64,000 bases of DNA from Sciscionella marina DSM 45152 (GCF_000379465.1 NZ_KB905381.1:682001-746000); one strand, 5' to 3'; shown: positions 47,261-56,814, numbered from the stretch's first letter. Translations and numbers: made by a program. Notes: a model not told the origin generated them from the letters alone.

Positions 47261-47944
47261 GTGCCTGGCGCTAGTGCCGAAGAACATGAGGCGACGGCGG
47301 TCACCGAGACAGCCGTGACCGATGAGGCGGTGTCCGAGGAGGAGCCGCAGGAGTCACCCGAGGAGCGCGTGGCGCGGTTCGAACGCGACGCGATGCCGCT
47401 GCTCGATCAGCTCTACTCGGCCGCGCTGCGGATGACCCGCAATCCAGCGGACGCCGAGGACCTCGTGCAGGAGACCTATCTGAAGGCGTACTCCGCGTTC
47501 GCCTCGTTCCGCCGCGGTACCAACCTCAAGGCGTGGCTGTACCGCATCCTGACCAACACCTACATCAACGGCTACCGCAAACGGCAGCGGCAGCCGCAGC
47601 AGTCGCCGACCGAGGAGATCACCGACTGGCAGCTCGCCCAGGCCGCCGGGCACACCTCGCGTGGCCTGCGCTCGGCCGAGGTCGAGGCGATGGACCACCT
47701 GCCGGACACCGATGTGAAACAGGCGCTGCAGCAGCTGCCCGAGGAGTTCCGCCTCGCGGTGTACCTCGCCGATGTGGAGGGCTTCGCCTACAAGGACATC
47801 GCCGACATCATGGAGACGCCGATCGGCACCGTGATGTCGCGCCTGCACCGCGGGCGGCGGCAGCTGCGTGACCTGCTCGCCGATGTGGCGGTGGAACGCG
47901 GCGTCATCCGCCGGGGCAAAGCCAAGGAGGTGGCCGGCTCATGA
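47261..47944 (+). CDS. sigH: Redox-responsive ECF sigma factor SigH (SigR type)
   Basis: 227 residues from the GTG at 47261, eight bases after GGAGG. Sigma region 2 is clear ([31 protein letters not shown] type), as is region 4 ([20 protein letters not shown]). SigH/SigR directs thiol-oxidative and heat stress genes and is held inactive by the zinc anti-sigma factor encoded next. The frame is open back to 47135-47138, just after a SigH promoter, adding 41 or 42 residues as in the unstable SigR-prime isoform of Streptomyces. The stop overlaps the rsrA start (ATGA). Confidence 0.95.
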   Translation: MPGASAEEHEATAVTETAVTDEAVSEEEPQESPEERVARFERDAMPLLDQLYSAALRMTRNPADAEDLVQETYLKAYSAFASFRRGTNLKAWLYRILTNTYINGYRKRQRQPQQSPTEEITDWQLAQAAGHTSRGLRSAEVEAMDHLPDTDVKQALQQLPEEFRLAVYLADVEGFAYKDIADIMETPIGTVMSRLHRGRRQLRDLLADVAVERGVIRRGKAKEVAGS

Positions 47945-48228
47945 ACGAGGAACGCAAGCCGACCGAGGCCGATTGCGCCGAGGTGCTCGCCGATATCTAT
48001 GTCTATCTCGACCATGAGTGCGACGGCCAGCGCAAGGAGGTGGTGCAGCGTCACCTGGACGACTGCGGCTCCTGCCTGGAGCGGTATGGCATCGAACGCC
48101 AGCTCAAGGAGCTGCTGCACCGCAAATGCGGTGGGGATCACGCGCCGAGCGAGCTGCGGGACCGGCTGAAGGCCTCGATCCGCGAATACACCTCGTTCAC
48201 CTCGATCGAAATCGAGCGTGAGGGCTGA
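47941..48228 (+). CDS. rsrA: Zinc-containing anti-sigma factor RsrA/RshA
   Basis: 95 residues. The ZAS signature is complete: Cys12, then His38-x3-Cys42-x2-Cys45 (HLDDCGSC). In the reduced state the zinc form binds the sigma factor; oxidation forms a disulfide, releases zinc and frees SigH. The length and N-terminal acidic helix match the mycothiol-system anti-sigma R family. It is translationally coupled to sigH by an ATGA overlap. A strong hairpin terminator follows within 30 bases. Confidence 0.95.
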   Translation: MNEERKPTEADCAEVLADIYVYLDHECDGQRKEVVQRHLDDCGSCLERYGIERQLKELLHRKCGGDHAPSELRDRLKASIREYTSFTSIEIEREG

Positions 48229-48257
48229 GCTACCTTCCGTAGTGCTTCGAGCACGAA

Positions 48258-48296
48258 AAAGAACCCGGCCGGGCGGATCGCCTTGCCGGGTTCTTT
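48258..48296. terminator. Bidirectional terminator between rsrA and bL37
   Basis: Perfect 12-bp arms, AAAGAACCCGGC (48258-48269) and GCCGGGTTCTTT (48285-48296), with A and T runs on the two sides. This gives a T tract for both directions. Confidence 0.88.
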
Positions 48297-48300
48297 CAGG

Positions 48301-48375
48301 TCAGCAGTTCGGCTTCTTGCCGTGGTTGGCGCCGTTCTTCTTCCTGCTGCGGCGCTTGCGTGCGCGCTTGGACAT
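48301..48375 (-). CDS. Ribosomal protein bL37-like 24-residue protein
   Basis: A 24-residue, highly basic protein (MSKRARKRRSRKKNGANHGK, then KPNC). It closely resembles mycobacterial bL37, a small 50S protein near the peptidyl-transferase side of the ribosome, in length, in the KRxRKxR start and in the ANHGKxPN end. CCAAGGAGCGAGC precedes the ATG at 48375, a clear ribosome site. The gene is convergent with rsrA across a terminator. The C-terminal Cys is unlike the small residue I recall in mycobacteria. Confidence 0.82.
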   Translation of the reverse strand: MSKRARKRRSRKKNGANHGKKPNC

Positions 48376-48633
48376 GCTCGCTCCTTGGTCGTTCAGCCGT
48401 CCCCGGCTACATACGCGGCAGCTGTGGCCAACGAACGTTCTGACGTGCGCACCCACGAAGACCGGTCGGCCACAGCTTCCGCAGATTGAGTGTCGCACGC
48501 GCTCTCCTGGCGATGATGCGCACCCCCGGTCATGGTTGGATGGAGGCCGATCGGAATCGAGCCAGAGTGCGTCTGGGAGGGCGGCCTTGACCAGGGAGAC
48601 CGGGCAGACAGGGGCGGAGGTGCGCGGGTAGTC

Positions 48634-50130
48634 ATGTCCACACTCGCGGATCTGCTCGACGAGTACACGACGCTGTCCGGGGCTCAGGTCGGCCAGCTGC
48701 AGCGGGTCGTCGGGGAGTGGCAGCTGCTCGCCGACCTGTCCTTCGCGGACTTCCTGATGTGGATCCCGGTCGGCGGGGTCGAAGAGCTCAGCGAACGCTC
48801 CGAATTCATCTGTGTGGCGCAGGCGCGCCCGACGACCGCGGCCACGGCGCACCCGAGGGACATGGTCGGCAAGCGCGCCCTCGTGGTCGACGAACCACAG
48901 CTCTACCGGGCCTGCACGGAGCGCACGATCAGCCAGGACGACAGCCCGCAGTGGCACGACACGGTGCCGGTGCGCAGGGAGGGGATCCCGGTGTGCTGGC
49001 GCGGCGAGCTGATCGCGGTGCTCGGCAGGGACACCCACCTCGGTACCCCTCGGGTGCCGGGCAAGCTGGAGATCTCCTACCTCGGCTGCGCGACCGACCT
49101 GTGCCAGATGGTGGTGGACGGGACCTTCCCCTCGGAGGCACTGGCCGCGGATGTGCACACCAGCCCGCGGGTCGGCGACGGGCTGATCCGGGTGGACGAG
49201 CGCGGCTTCGTGGTGTTCGCGAGCCCGAACGCGCAGTCGGCTTATCACCGCATGGGCTCGGCCGCCGATCTGCTGGGCGCGGAGCTGATCCCGCTGACCC
49301 GCAGCCTCATCCCGGACCCGTTCGACGCGGCCGAGGTTGCCGAGCGCATCACCAGCGCGCTCGCGGGGGAACCCAGCAACCGCTTCGAGACCGACGCGGG
49401 CCGGGGAGCGGCCGTGCTGTTCCGCGCGCTCGCCCTCACCCCGTACGGCAAGCCCTCCGGGGCGCTCGTGCTGATCAGGGACGTCACCGAGGTCAAGCGC
49501 CGGGACCGGGCGCTGATGTCCAAGGACGCCACGATCCGCGAGATCCACCACCGGGTCAAGAACAACCTGCAGACCGTGGCCGCGTTGCTGCGGCTGCAGT
49601 CGAGGCGGATGGACACCGAACCGGCCCGCGAGGCGCTGGCCGAATCGGTGCGCCGAGTGGACGCGATCGCCACCGTGCACGAGACCCTGGCCATGTCGGT
49701 CAACGAGGAGGTCAACCTCGACGAGGTGCTGGACAAGGTGCTCCCGATCCTCGGGGACGTGTCCACCACCGAGACCGTGGTGACGGTGCGCCGGGAAGGC
49801 GAATTCGGAATCGTGCGCGCCGAGGTGGCCACTCCACTGGTGCTCGTGCTCTCCGAACTCGTGCAGAACTGTTTCGAGCACGCTTACCCGCCGGGGGCGG
49901 GCGGTGTGGTCACGGTCGCGGTGAACCGCAGCGCGAAATGGCTCAACATCGCGGTGTCCGACGAGGGAATCGGATTGCCGGAGGGATTCAGCATCGAACG
50001 CACCGACCGGCTGGGTCTGCAGATCGTCCGCATTCTCGTCGAGTCGGAGCTGTCCGGCTCGATCTCCTTGGGGCGCAAGGAAAACAAGGGAACCGAAGCG
50101 AGCTTGCGCATTCCTTTACGGTCGAACTGA
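48634..50130 (+). CDS. pdtaS: Sensor histidine kinase PdtaS
   Basis: 498 residues from the ATG at 48634. A soluble kinase with N-terminal GAF-like domain (about 1-140), a PAS domain (VVFASPNAQSAYHRMG), a HisKA_2 box with phosphoacceptor in REIHHRVKNNLQT (His305/306), and an HATPase_c domain (NCFEHAYPP, DEGIGLPEGF, LGLQIV). PdtaS phosphorylates the antiterminator PdtaR, which in M. tuberculosis is encoded elsewhere (Rv1626). Position next to whiB1 and sigH matches Rv3220c. It has no membrane segment. A long hairpin terminator follows. Confidence 0.92.
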   Translation: MSTLADLLDEYTTLSGAQVGQLQRVVGEWQLLADLSFADFLMWIPVGGVEELSERSEFICVAQARPTTAATAHPRDMVGKRALVVDEPQLYRACTERTISQDDSPQWHDTVPVRREGIPVCWRGELIAVLGRDTHLGTPRVPGKLEISYLGCATDLCQMVVDGTFPSEALAADVHTSPRVGDGLIRVDERGFVVFASPNAQSAYHRMGSAADLLGAELIPLTRSLIPDPFDAAEVAERITSALAGEPSNRFETDAGRGAAVLFRALALTPYGKPSGALVLIRDVTEVKRRDRALMSKDATIREIHHRVKNNLQTVAALLRLQSRRMDTEPAREALAESVRRVDAIATVHETLAMSVNEEVNLDEVLDKVLPILGDVSTTETVVTVRREGEFGIVRAEVATPLVLVLSELVQNCFEHAYPPGAGGVVTVAVNRSAKWLNIAVSDEGIGLPEGFSIERTDRLGLQIVRILVESELSGSISLGRKENKGTEASLRIPLRSN

Positions 50131-50204
50131 GCGGTGTGCCGATTCGGTTGAGCGCGACCACAGCGATCGCGCTCACAACGGTATCGGTCACATTGACTAA
50201 TGCT

Positions 50205-50249
50205 GGCACACAAAAAAGGGAACCCGGCCGGGTTCCCTTTCTTTGTGCC
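50205..50249. terminator. Bidirectional terminator between pdtaS and whiB1
   Basis: The core AAGGGAACCCGGCCGGGTTC is part of a near-perfect stem of about 21 bp that extends to GGCAC/GTGCC at both ends, with A-rich and T-rich sides. It lies between convergent genes. Confidence 0.88.
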
Positions 50250-50265
50250 TATTCGGCGAGTGCGC

Positions 50266-50517
50266 TCAGGCGCTCGCCGAGGTGCGCATCCGGGTGCGAC
50301 GTTTGAGCGCGCGCCGCTCGTCCTCGTCCATACCGCCCCACACACCGGAGTCCTGGCCGCTGTCCAATGCCCAGCTCAGGCAGGAGGAAGCGACCGGGCA
50401 GCGGTGGCAAACGGCTTTCGCTTCGGCGACTTGCAACAGTGCGGGCCCAGTGGTTCCAACGGGAAAGAACAGTTCCGGGTCCTCGTCACGGCAGGCCGCG
50501 TCGTGGCGCCAGTCCAT
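50266..50517 (-). CDS. whiB1: WhiB1 iron-sulfur regulator
   Basis: 83 residues. The four cluster cysteines are Cys9, Cys37, Cys40 and Cys46 (AACRDEDPELFFPVG and VCHRCPVASSC), followed by SGVWGGMDEDERRALKRR. The start MDWRH and the FFPVG segment identify WhiB1, an essential nitric-oxide-sensitive regulator that binds the main sigma factor. The ATG at 50517 follows GAGGAG; a short in-frame extension upstream lacks a ribosome site. Two CRP-type palindromes lie 65 and 115 bases upstream. Homologue: Rv3219. Confidence 0.95.
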   Translation of the reverse strand: MDWRHDAACRDEDPELFFPVGTTGPALLQVAEAKAVCHRCPVASSCLSWALDSGQDSGVWGGMDEDERRALKRRTRMRTSASA

Positions 50518-50580
50518 TGCTACATGCTCCTCAATAGGCGCGCGAGTGCGCCAGTCGTTACTACAGTCATTCGGGGTGCC

Positions 50581-50596
50581 CGTGAATACTTTCACG
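50581..50596. promoter_or_regulatory. CRP-family site, whiB1-proximal
   Basis: CGTGAATACTTTCACG is a perfect-armed match to GTGA-N6-TCAC, the core of the actinobacterial CRP/GlxR site. Its centre is about 72 bases upstream of the whiB1 ATG. Confidence 0.65.
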
Positions 50597-50630
50597 ATTG
50601 CGCAGGATGTCAAGGGGGTTTCCAAAGATC

Positions 50631-50646
50631 GGTGAGCGAACTCACC
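50631..50646. promoter_or_regulatory. CRP-family site, whiB1-distal
   Basis: GGTGAGCGAACTCACC also fits GTGA-N6-TCAC, with flanks extending the palindrome. Its centre is exactly 50 bases from the proximal site, nearly five helical turns. The rest of 50518-50772 shows no gene. Confidence 0.65.
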
Positions 50647-50772
50647 CATTCGGGAGACGATCGCTGACCAGCGGTTTCACCCAGTTACCAGTGCGCGTGT
50701 CAGCTCCGGGTAATAGCCGCGGCCGGGGTCGCGAATTAGCCACCTATTCGGTTCTGCGCCGGTGAGTCCGCG

Positions 50773-51690
50773 CTATACCGCTACCGTCAGTGCGTCCGGC
50801 ATCGATTCGAAGCGCACCTCGGTCCGTTCCCCGACGAGGTCGCCATCGACCTGGAGACGAACAGGAGTCCGCGAACTCACACGTACCCAATCAACGTCAT
50901 CGGTACGTAAAAAGTTCCTGCCGGCCACACCATTCTTGGTGAGGAAGGCCTGCGTCACGGTGCGCGTGATATCGATCGGGCCGAGCCGGGAAGTGGCGAA
51001 CACCGCGAGCCCGGTCTCGAACGAGGCGCCCGGATTCAGCCGAACGGGCCGCGGACCGAGATAGGTCCACGGATCGGTGTTGGAAACGAAGACCAGCCGC
51101 TGATCGGGCACCGGTTCACTGCCCGGCAGCCGCACCTCGAGGCTCGCCCGGCCGCCGAGCGACTCGCGCAGATAGTTGGCGAATCCGGACTGGAGATAGA
51201 GCAGCTGGCTGGCCCGCTTGCTCCGGCGCTGTTCCACGCGAGCGATCACATCGGCGTCGTAACCGAGCCCGGCGTTGAAGGTGAACCAGCGCTCGCCCGC
51301 CCTGCCGAGCCCGATCCGGCGGCGGCCGCCCTCCTCGATCGAGGTGAGCAGGCGCGCCGTCGCTTCGATCGGATCACTGGGCAGGCCGAGCGCGCGGGCG
51401 AACACATTGGCCTGGCCGCCGGGGACGACCGCGAGCGTCGGCACATCCGGGCCGGGGCCCGTGGCGAGCAGCCCGTTGACCACTTCGTTGACCGTGCCGT
51501 CCCCGCCGTGCACCACCACGAGCTCGGTTCCGTTGCCCTTGGCGTACTCGGCGGCCGCGATCGCGTGCCCGCGATGCGAGGTCTCCACGACCTCCAGCTT
51601 CGTGTCCGAGGCGAGCGCGTGGCGGAGCACATCCCGGCCGCCACGACTGGTCGAGGTCGCCTTCGGGTTGACGATGAGCAGCGCGCGCAT
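50773..51690 (-). CDS. Diacylglycerol kinase-like lipid kinase (Rv3218-like)
   Basis: 305 residues. The DAGK catalytic motif VVHGGDGTVNEVVNGLL (about 60-76) and the PGGQANVFARALGLP loop are intact, and the C-terminal beta-sandwich is complete. The family phosphorylates diacylglycerol or related lipids at the membrane. The protein begins RALLIVNPKATSTSRGG, the usual nucleotide-binding start. The ATG at 51690 is preceded by TACCGT seven bases away, so it is leaderless. It lies upstream of whiB1 on the same strand, as Rv3218 is near Rv3219. Confidence 0.9.
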   Translation of the reverse strand: MRALLIVNPKATSTSRGGRDVLRHALASDTKLEVVETSHRGHAIAAAEYAKGNGTELVVVHGGDGTVNEVVNGLLATGPGPDVPTLAVVPGGQANVFARALGLPSDPIEATARLLTSIEEGGRRRIGLGRAGERWFTFNAGLGYDADVIARVEQRRSKRASQLLYLQSGFANYLRESLGGRASLEVRLPGSEPVPDQRLVFVSNTDPWTYLGPRPVRLNPGASFETGLAVFATSRLGPIDITRTVTQAFLTKNGVAGRNFLRTDDVDWVRVSSRTPVRLQVDGDLVGERTEVRFESMPDALTVAV

Positions 51691-51697
51691 GAGCTAT

Positions 51698-51703
51698 ACG
51701 GTA
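51698..51703 (-). promoter_or_regulatory. -10 box TACCGT, leaderless lipid kinase
   Basis: On the minus strand TACCGT ends seven bases before the ATG at 51690, where there is no ribosome site. Confidence 0.5.
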
Positions 51704-51779
51704 CGCGGCGGCCGCCGGATCGGCTGGGAGCGCGCTGGAGGCCTCCCAGCCGTCACGAGCGGGAGCCAGATCGGCGGGT

Positions 51780-51944
51780 GCCTTGCCGGGAAACGCCCGC
51801 GCCCGAGATCGGCAAGGCGGAGGACTGAGCCATGACGCCAGCTGTGGTGCTCTCGCGGCGAGGTGCCGATATCGCCTGCGAAGGTACTTCGCCGACGTCT
51901 TGCGGCGATATGCCGCCAAGGTTGTCTCGCGGCGGTACGCCGCC
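51780..51944 (+). repeat. Tandem hairpin array upstream of a small membrane protein
   Basis: The 340-base gap 51691-52030 holds several hairpins: GCCTTGCCG/CGGCAAGGC (51780-51788, 51810-51818), GCGAAG-GTA-CTTCGC (51878-51892), GCGGC-GATAT-GCCGC (51902-51916) and GCGGCG-GTA-CGCCGC (51929-51943). The last three are spaced 24-26 bases apart, and two share the loop GTA. They look like a REP-type array or structured leader. No gene is convincing here. Confidence 0.5.
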
Positions 51945-52030
51945 AAAGCTACAGCGCAGCAGGACATGGAACCCCCATGTGTGCTCTCACCTACGATGGA
52001 AGCAGCGTAATTGCATTGCTAGGAGGAGAT

Positions 52031-52468
52031 GTGGTGGCCAGCGCCGAGTCCGCACCAGCCGTGCCGAGGACGGTGCGCCTCGCGGGCGTGCTCGTCGCCG
52101 TGGAGGGGCTGGCCGGGATCGCGTTCATCGTCGGGGTGCTCGCCGGCGGGGCGCAGTCGATCACCAACCGGCTCGCCGAGGCCGGATATTTCACGCTGCT
52201 CTCGGCGGGTGTGATCGCCGTCGCGATCGGCTTGCTGCGCGGCGCGCGCTGGGCCCGTACCCCCGCGGTGGTGCTGCAGATCCTGCTGGTCGGCGTCGCC
52301 TACTACGCGCTCAACGGCGCGTCCCGGCCGGAGATCGCGTTTCCGGTCGTCGCCGTCGCGATCGCGGTGATCGTGCTGCTGTTCGTGCGCGCCTCGCGCG
52401 ACTGGGTCTGGGGGACACCGAGCCGGGAGACACCGAACCAGGACTCGCACGAGGACGAGCAGGAATAG
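52031..52468 (+). CDS. Small four-helix membrane protein (Rv3217c-like)
   Basis: 145 residues from the GTG at 52031 (a second GTG follows directly), after AGGAGGAG. Four hydrophobic helices are visible, beginning LAGVLVAVEGLAGIAFIVG and ending VVAVAIAVIVLLFV, followed by an acidic cytoplasmic tail (SHEDEQE). The family is conserved beside whiB1 and the lipid kinase in actinobacteria but has no known role. The open frame extends upstream through the hairpin array, but there the composition is repeat-like. A structured repeat follows its stop. Confidence 0.82.
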   Translation: MVASAESAPAVPRTVRLAGVLVAVEGLAGIAFIVGVLAGGAQSITNRLAEAGYFTLLSAGVIAVAIGLLRGARWARTPAVVLQILLVGVAYYALNGASRPEIAFPVVAVAIAVIVLLFVRASRDWVWGTPSRETPNQDSHEDEQE

Positions 52469-52500
52469 GAGCTGTTCGAACCGGCTCGCGTGGTGGGTCC

Positions 52501-52560
52501 GGTGGCGGAACCTTCGGCGCTGTCCTCGCGAGGAAACACCGGAGAACCCGCCGCGGTGCG
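52501..52560 (+). repeat. 60-bp structured dispersed repeat, copy 2
   Basis: 58 of 60 bases match 5722-5781. One difference turns a C-G pair of the middle stem into a U-G pair in the plus-strand RNA; the other lies in the apical loop, so the fold is kept. As with copy 1, it sits between convergent genes. Confidence 0.8.
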
Positions 52561-52604
52561 CGTCGACGGCCGGGGATCGACGGCTCCGCCGTCCAGACCG
52601 GCTT

Positions 52605-53213
52605 CTAGTCCACGGTCTCCAGTGGCGGCACGCTGAGCGCCTTGATCTGCTCGATCCCGCGCTCGTAGCCGAGCACGCTCACCGCGGCCGGCTCGAGTCC
52701 GTAGTGCACCCCGTCCTCGGGCTGCCCGCCGAGCCAGGTCGCGATCAGCACCCGAAGGAAATGACCGTGCGCGATGAGTACCACGTCCCCGCGCGGCAGG
52801 ATCGCCCTGGCCTTGTCCACAATGGACAGTGCACGCTTGTGCACGTCCTGGGCGCTCTCTCCGCCCGGGACGGGATGCGACCAGACGGTCCAGTGCGGCA
52901 CCTTTTCCCGGATCTCCTCGGTGGTGCGGCCTTCGTACTCGCCGTAGTCCCATTCGGCGAGCAGTTCGGTCTGGTTGTCCACCTCGAGCCCGGCGAGCTC
53001 CGCGGTGCGCACCGCCCGCGAGCGGGGGCTGCTGCACACGAGCGCGGGCGGCACACTCGTCGCGCGCAGTGCGGAGAGGACACCGCCAGCCCTGCGCGCC
53101 TGCTGCTCGCCTTCGGATGTGAGTGCGATATCGGTGCGCCCGGTGTGCTTGCCGGACCGCGACCATTCGGTCTCCCCGTGCCGGAGCAGGTAGACCGCCG
53201 ATTCGTGCGACAT
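52605..53213 (-). CDS. Histidine phosphatase (Gpm2-like acid phosphatase)
   Basis: 202 residues from the ATG at 53213. The catalytic phosphohistidine motif LLRHGETEWS is near residue 10; other active-site marks are CSSPRSRAVRTAEL, the acid in LAEWDYGEYEG and the second His in LIAHGHFLRVL. Rv3214 (Gpm2), at the equivalent locus, is an acid phosphatase rather than a glycolytic mutase. The start is set by TACGAT (minus strand, 53221-53226), seven bases away; the ATG at 53222 overlaps that box and is unlikely. It is convergent with the membrane protein. Confidence 0.9.
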   Translation of the reverse strand: MSHESAVYLLRHGETEWSRSGKHTGRTDIALTSEGEQQARRAGGVLSALRATSVPPALVCSSPRSRAVRTAELAGLEVDNQTELLAEWDYGEYEGRTTEEIREKVPHWTVWSHPVPGGESAQDVHKRALSIVDKARAILPRGDVVLIAHGHFLRVLIATWLGGQPEDGVHYGLEPAAVSVLGYERGIEQIKALSVPPLETVD

Positions 53214-53220
53214 GCGGCGC

Positions 53221-53226
53221 ATCGTA
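53221..53226 (-). promoter_or_regulatory. -10 box TACGAT, leaderless phosphatase
   Basis: TACGAT on the minus strand ends seven bases before ATG 53213 and decides between two candidate start codons. Confidence 0.5.
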
Positions 53227-53286
53227 CGAGCGTCGGGGCGGCCGCGCAGTGTGTTGTGGGATAAGTCCGGTTACTAGCGAGTAGGG

Positions 53287-54738
<1,452 letters not shown>

Positions 54739-54739
54739 T

Positions 54740-55336
54740 TCAGCTGCGCAGCGAGGAGTACCAGTCGAGGCAGGCCTGGTAGTCCGGGAGCACGCCCTGC
54801 TCGCGGACCTGCTCCAGGCTCGGCGCCTCGGCGTCCTTGGCCGAGCGGATCATCGGAATGTCCGAAGGCCAGGGCAGCCCGAGCGCGGGGTCGAGCGGAT
54901 CGATGCCGTGCTCGCGCTCGGGTGCGTACCCGGTCGAGCAGAGGTAGGTGAGCACCGTGTCCTCCTCGAGCGCGAAGAAGGCGTGCCCGAGGCCCTCGGG
55001 GACGAACACGGCATTGCACCGTTCCGCGTCGATGAGTGCGGCGTCGTGCTGGCCGAAGGTGGGGGAGCCGAGCCGGATGTCGACCACCACATCCAGTCCG
55101 GAGCCGCGCGAGCAGTAGACGAACTTCGCCTGGCTCGGTGGCAGCTGTGCGAAGTGCAGCCCACGGATCACCCCGCGCGCCGAGCGGCTGTGGTTGACCT
55201 GGGCGAGACTGAGCTCGTACCCGGTCACCTCGGCGAACTCGGCCGCGATGTACGGGCAGGTGAACGCGCCCCGCTGGTCCGGGAAGACCTTCGGGGTGAA
55301 CTCGTACGCTTCGGGGATGCTCAGCTGACGTGCCAC
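54740..55336 (-). CDS. rmlC: dTDP-4-dehydrorhamnose 3,5-epimerase
   Basis: 198 residues from the GTG at 55336. The cupin enzyme is marked by VIRGLHFAQLPPSQAKFVYC (catalytic His in RGLHF), VDIRLGSPTFGQHDAAL and the active-site Tyr in YLCSTGYAPEREHG. It converts dTDP-4-keto-6-deoxyglucose toward dTDP-rhamnose, the sugar that links arabinogalactan to peptidoglycan in related actinobacteria. AGCGTA at 55345-55350 (TACGCT on this strand) ends eight bases before the start. Other rml genes are not in the window. The gap 55337-55620 shows no gene. Confidence 0.92.
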   Translation of the reverse strand: MARQLSIPEAYEFTPKVFPDQRGAFTCPYIAAEFAEVTGYELSLAQVNHSRSARGVIRGLHFAQLPPSQAKFVYCSRGSGLDVVVDIRLGSPTFGQHDAALIDAERCNAVFVPEGLGHAFFALEEDTVLTYLCSTGYAPEREHGIDPLDPALGLPWPSDIPMIRSAKDAEAPSLEQVREQGVLPDYQACLDWYSSLRS

Positions 55337-55620
55337 GATCGGAGAGCGTAATGGGGCCGGTCCGGTGGGGGGCGATCGGCTGCGAGGTGTGACGTGCACC
55401 CCCGGGGCGAGACAGTGCGGCCGTGAGGTGGCACACTGATGCGATCCATGCGTCCATGGTCGTGGTGCCCGACCGGTGCCCACGGCCGGCCGGAGACGGG
55501 TCACGCGCCGATCGGGCGCGAGGGGAATCCGCCCGGAAACCGCTGTTCGGCGCCACCGTCGGCGTATTTTCCCGCCACTAAGCGCGCCGGAAGGAATTTC
55601 GCTCCCCTGGGAGGGACGCT

Positions 55621-56814
55621 ATGACCACGATGGAAGAACACGCCAAGGCTCAGCCCGACGACTCCGAGATCTTCGCCGCGCACGAGGGCGGCAAGCTCGG
55701 CGTTTCGGTAACGGCCCCGCTCGCGGACGCCCGCGCGCTCTCGATCGCCTATACCCCCGGTGTCGCCAAGGTGTGCACCGCGATCGCCGAGGAGCCCGGG
55801 CTCGCGCAGCGCTACACGTGGGCTTCCCGGGTAGTCGCCGTGGTCAGCGACGGCTCCGCGGTCCTCGGTCTCGGGGACATCGGCGCATCGGCCTCGCTTC
55901 CGGTCATGGAGGGCAAGTCGGCCCTGTTCAAGACCTTCGGCGGGCTCGACTCGATCCCGCTGGTGCTCGACACCAACGATGTGGACCAGATCGTCGAGAC
56001 GCTGGTGCGGCTGCGCCCCTCGTTCGGCGCGGTGAACCTGGAGGACATCTCCGCGCCCCGCTGCTTCGAACTCGAGCGCAGGCTCGTGGAGGCGCTCGAC
56101 TGCCCGGTCATGCACGATGACCAGCACGGGACGGCCGTGGTCACGCTCGCCGCGCTGCGCGGGGCCGCCGGTGTGGTCGGCAAGCGCATCGGGGATCTGC
56201 GCGTGGTGATCCACGGCGCGGGTGCCGCGGGGGTCGCCTGTGCGCGGATCCTCGCCGCGGCCGGGGTGGCCGAGGTCGTGGTGCTCGACTCCAAGGGCGT
56301 GCTGCACCTCGGCCGGGACGGGCTCACCGAGGTCAAGGCCAAGCTGGCGGCCGAGACCAATCCGCGGGGGCTCACCGGGGGCCTCGAGGAAGCCCTGGAC
56401 GGTGCCGACGTGTTCCTCGGCCTGTCCGGGAGCACCATCGACGAGCGCTGCCTGGCCCGGATGGGCGCCGATCCGATCGTGTTCGCCTTGTCGAACCCGG
56501 ACCCGGAGCTGCACCCGGAGATCGCCGGGCGCTATGCCTCGGTGGTCGCGACCGGGCGGAGCGATTTCCCGAACCAGATCAACAATGTGCTCGCCTTCCC
56601 GGGGATTTTCCGCGGTGCGCTGGACGTGGGAGCGCGGCGGATCACCGACGGCATGAACCTGGCCGCGGCGAAGGCCATCGCGGCCATCGCCGAGGAGGAT
56701 CTCGCCGCCGACCGGATCGTGCCGAGTGTGCTCGACCCGCGGGTGTCGGTCGAAGTGGCGCGCGCGGTCGCGGAGGCGGCGGAGGAGGATGGGGCGATCC
56801 CACACCAGCGGTGA
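55621..56814 (+). CDS. Malic enzyme
   Basis: 397 residues. Oxidative decarboxylation of malate to pyruvate with reduction of NAD(P). The catalytic Tyr is in LSIAYTPGVAKV and the Lys in VMEGKSALFKTFGG; the metal site is in DCPVMHDDQHGTA; the cofactor loop is VIHGAGAAGVACARI. The short 400-residue form is typical of bacteria. CTGGGAGGGACGCT precedes the ATG. It supplies pyruvate and reducing power, possibly for lipid synthesis. It stands alone, with 198 bases before the next gene. Confidence 0.93.
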   Translation: MTTMEEHAKAQPDDSEIFAAHEGGKLGVSVTAPLADARALSIAYTPGVAKVCTAIAEEPGLAQRYTWASRVVAVVSDGSAVLGLGDIGASASLPVMEGKSALFKTFGGLDSIPLVLDTNDVDQIVETLVRLRPSFGAVNLEDISAPRCFELERRLVEALDCPVMHDDQHGTAVVTLAALRGAAGVVGKRIGDLRVVIHGAGAAGVACARILAAAGVAEVVVLDSKGVLHLGRDGLTEVKAKLAAETNPRGLTGGLEEALDGADVFLGLSGSTIDERCLARMGADPIVFALSNPDPELHPEIAGRYASVVATGRSDFPNQINNVLAFPGIFRGALDVGARRITDGMNLAAAKAIAAIAEEDLAADRIVPSVLDPRVSVEVARAVAEAAEEDGAIPHQR

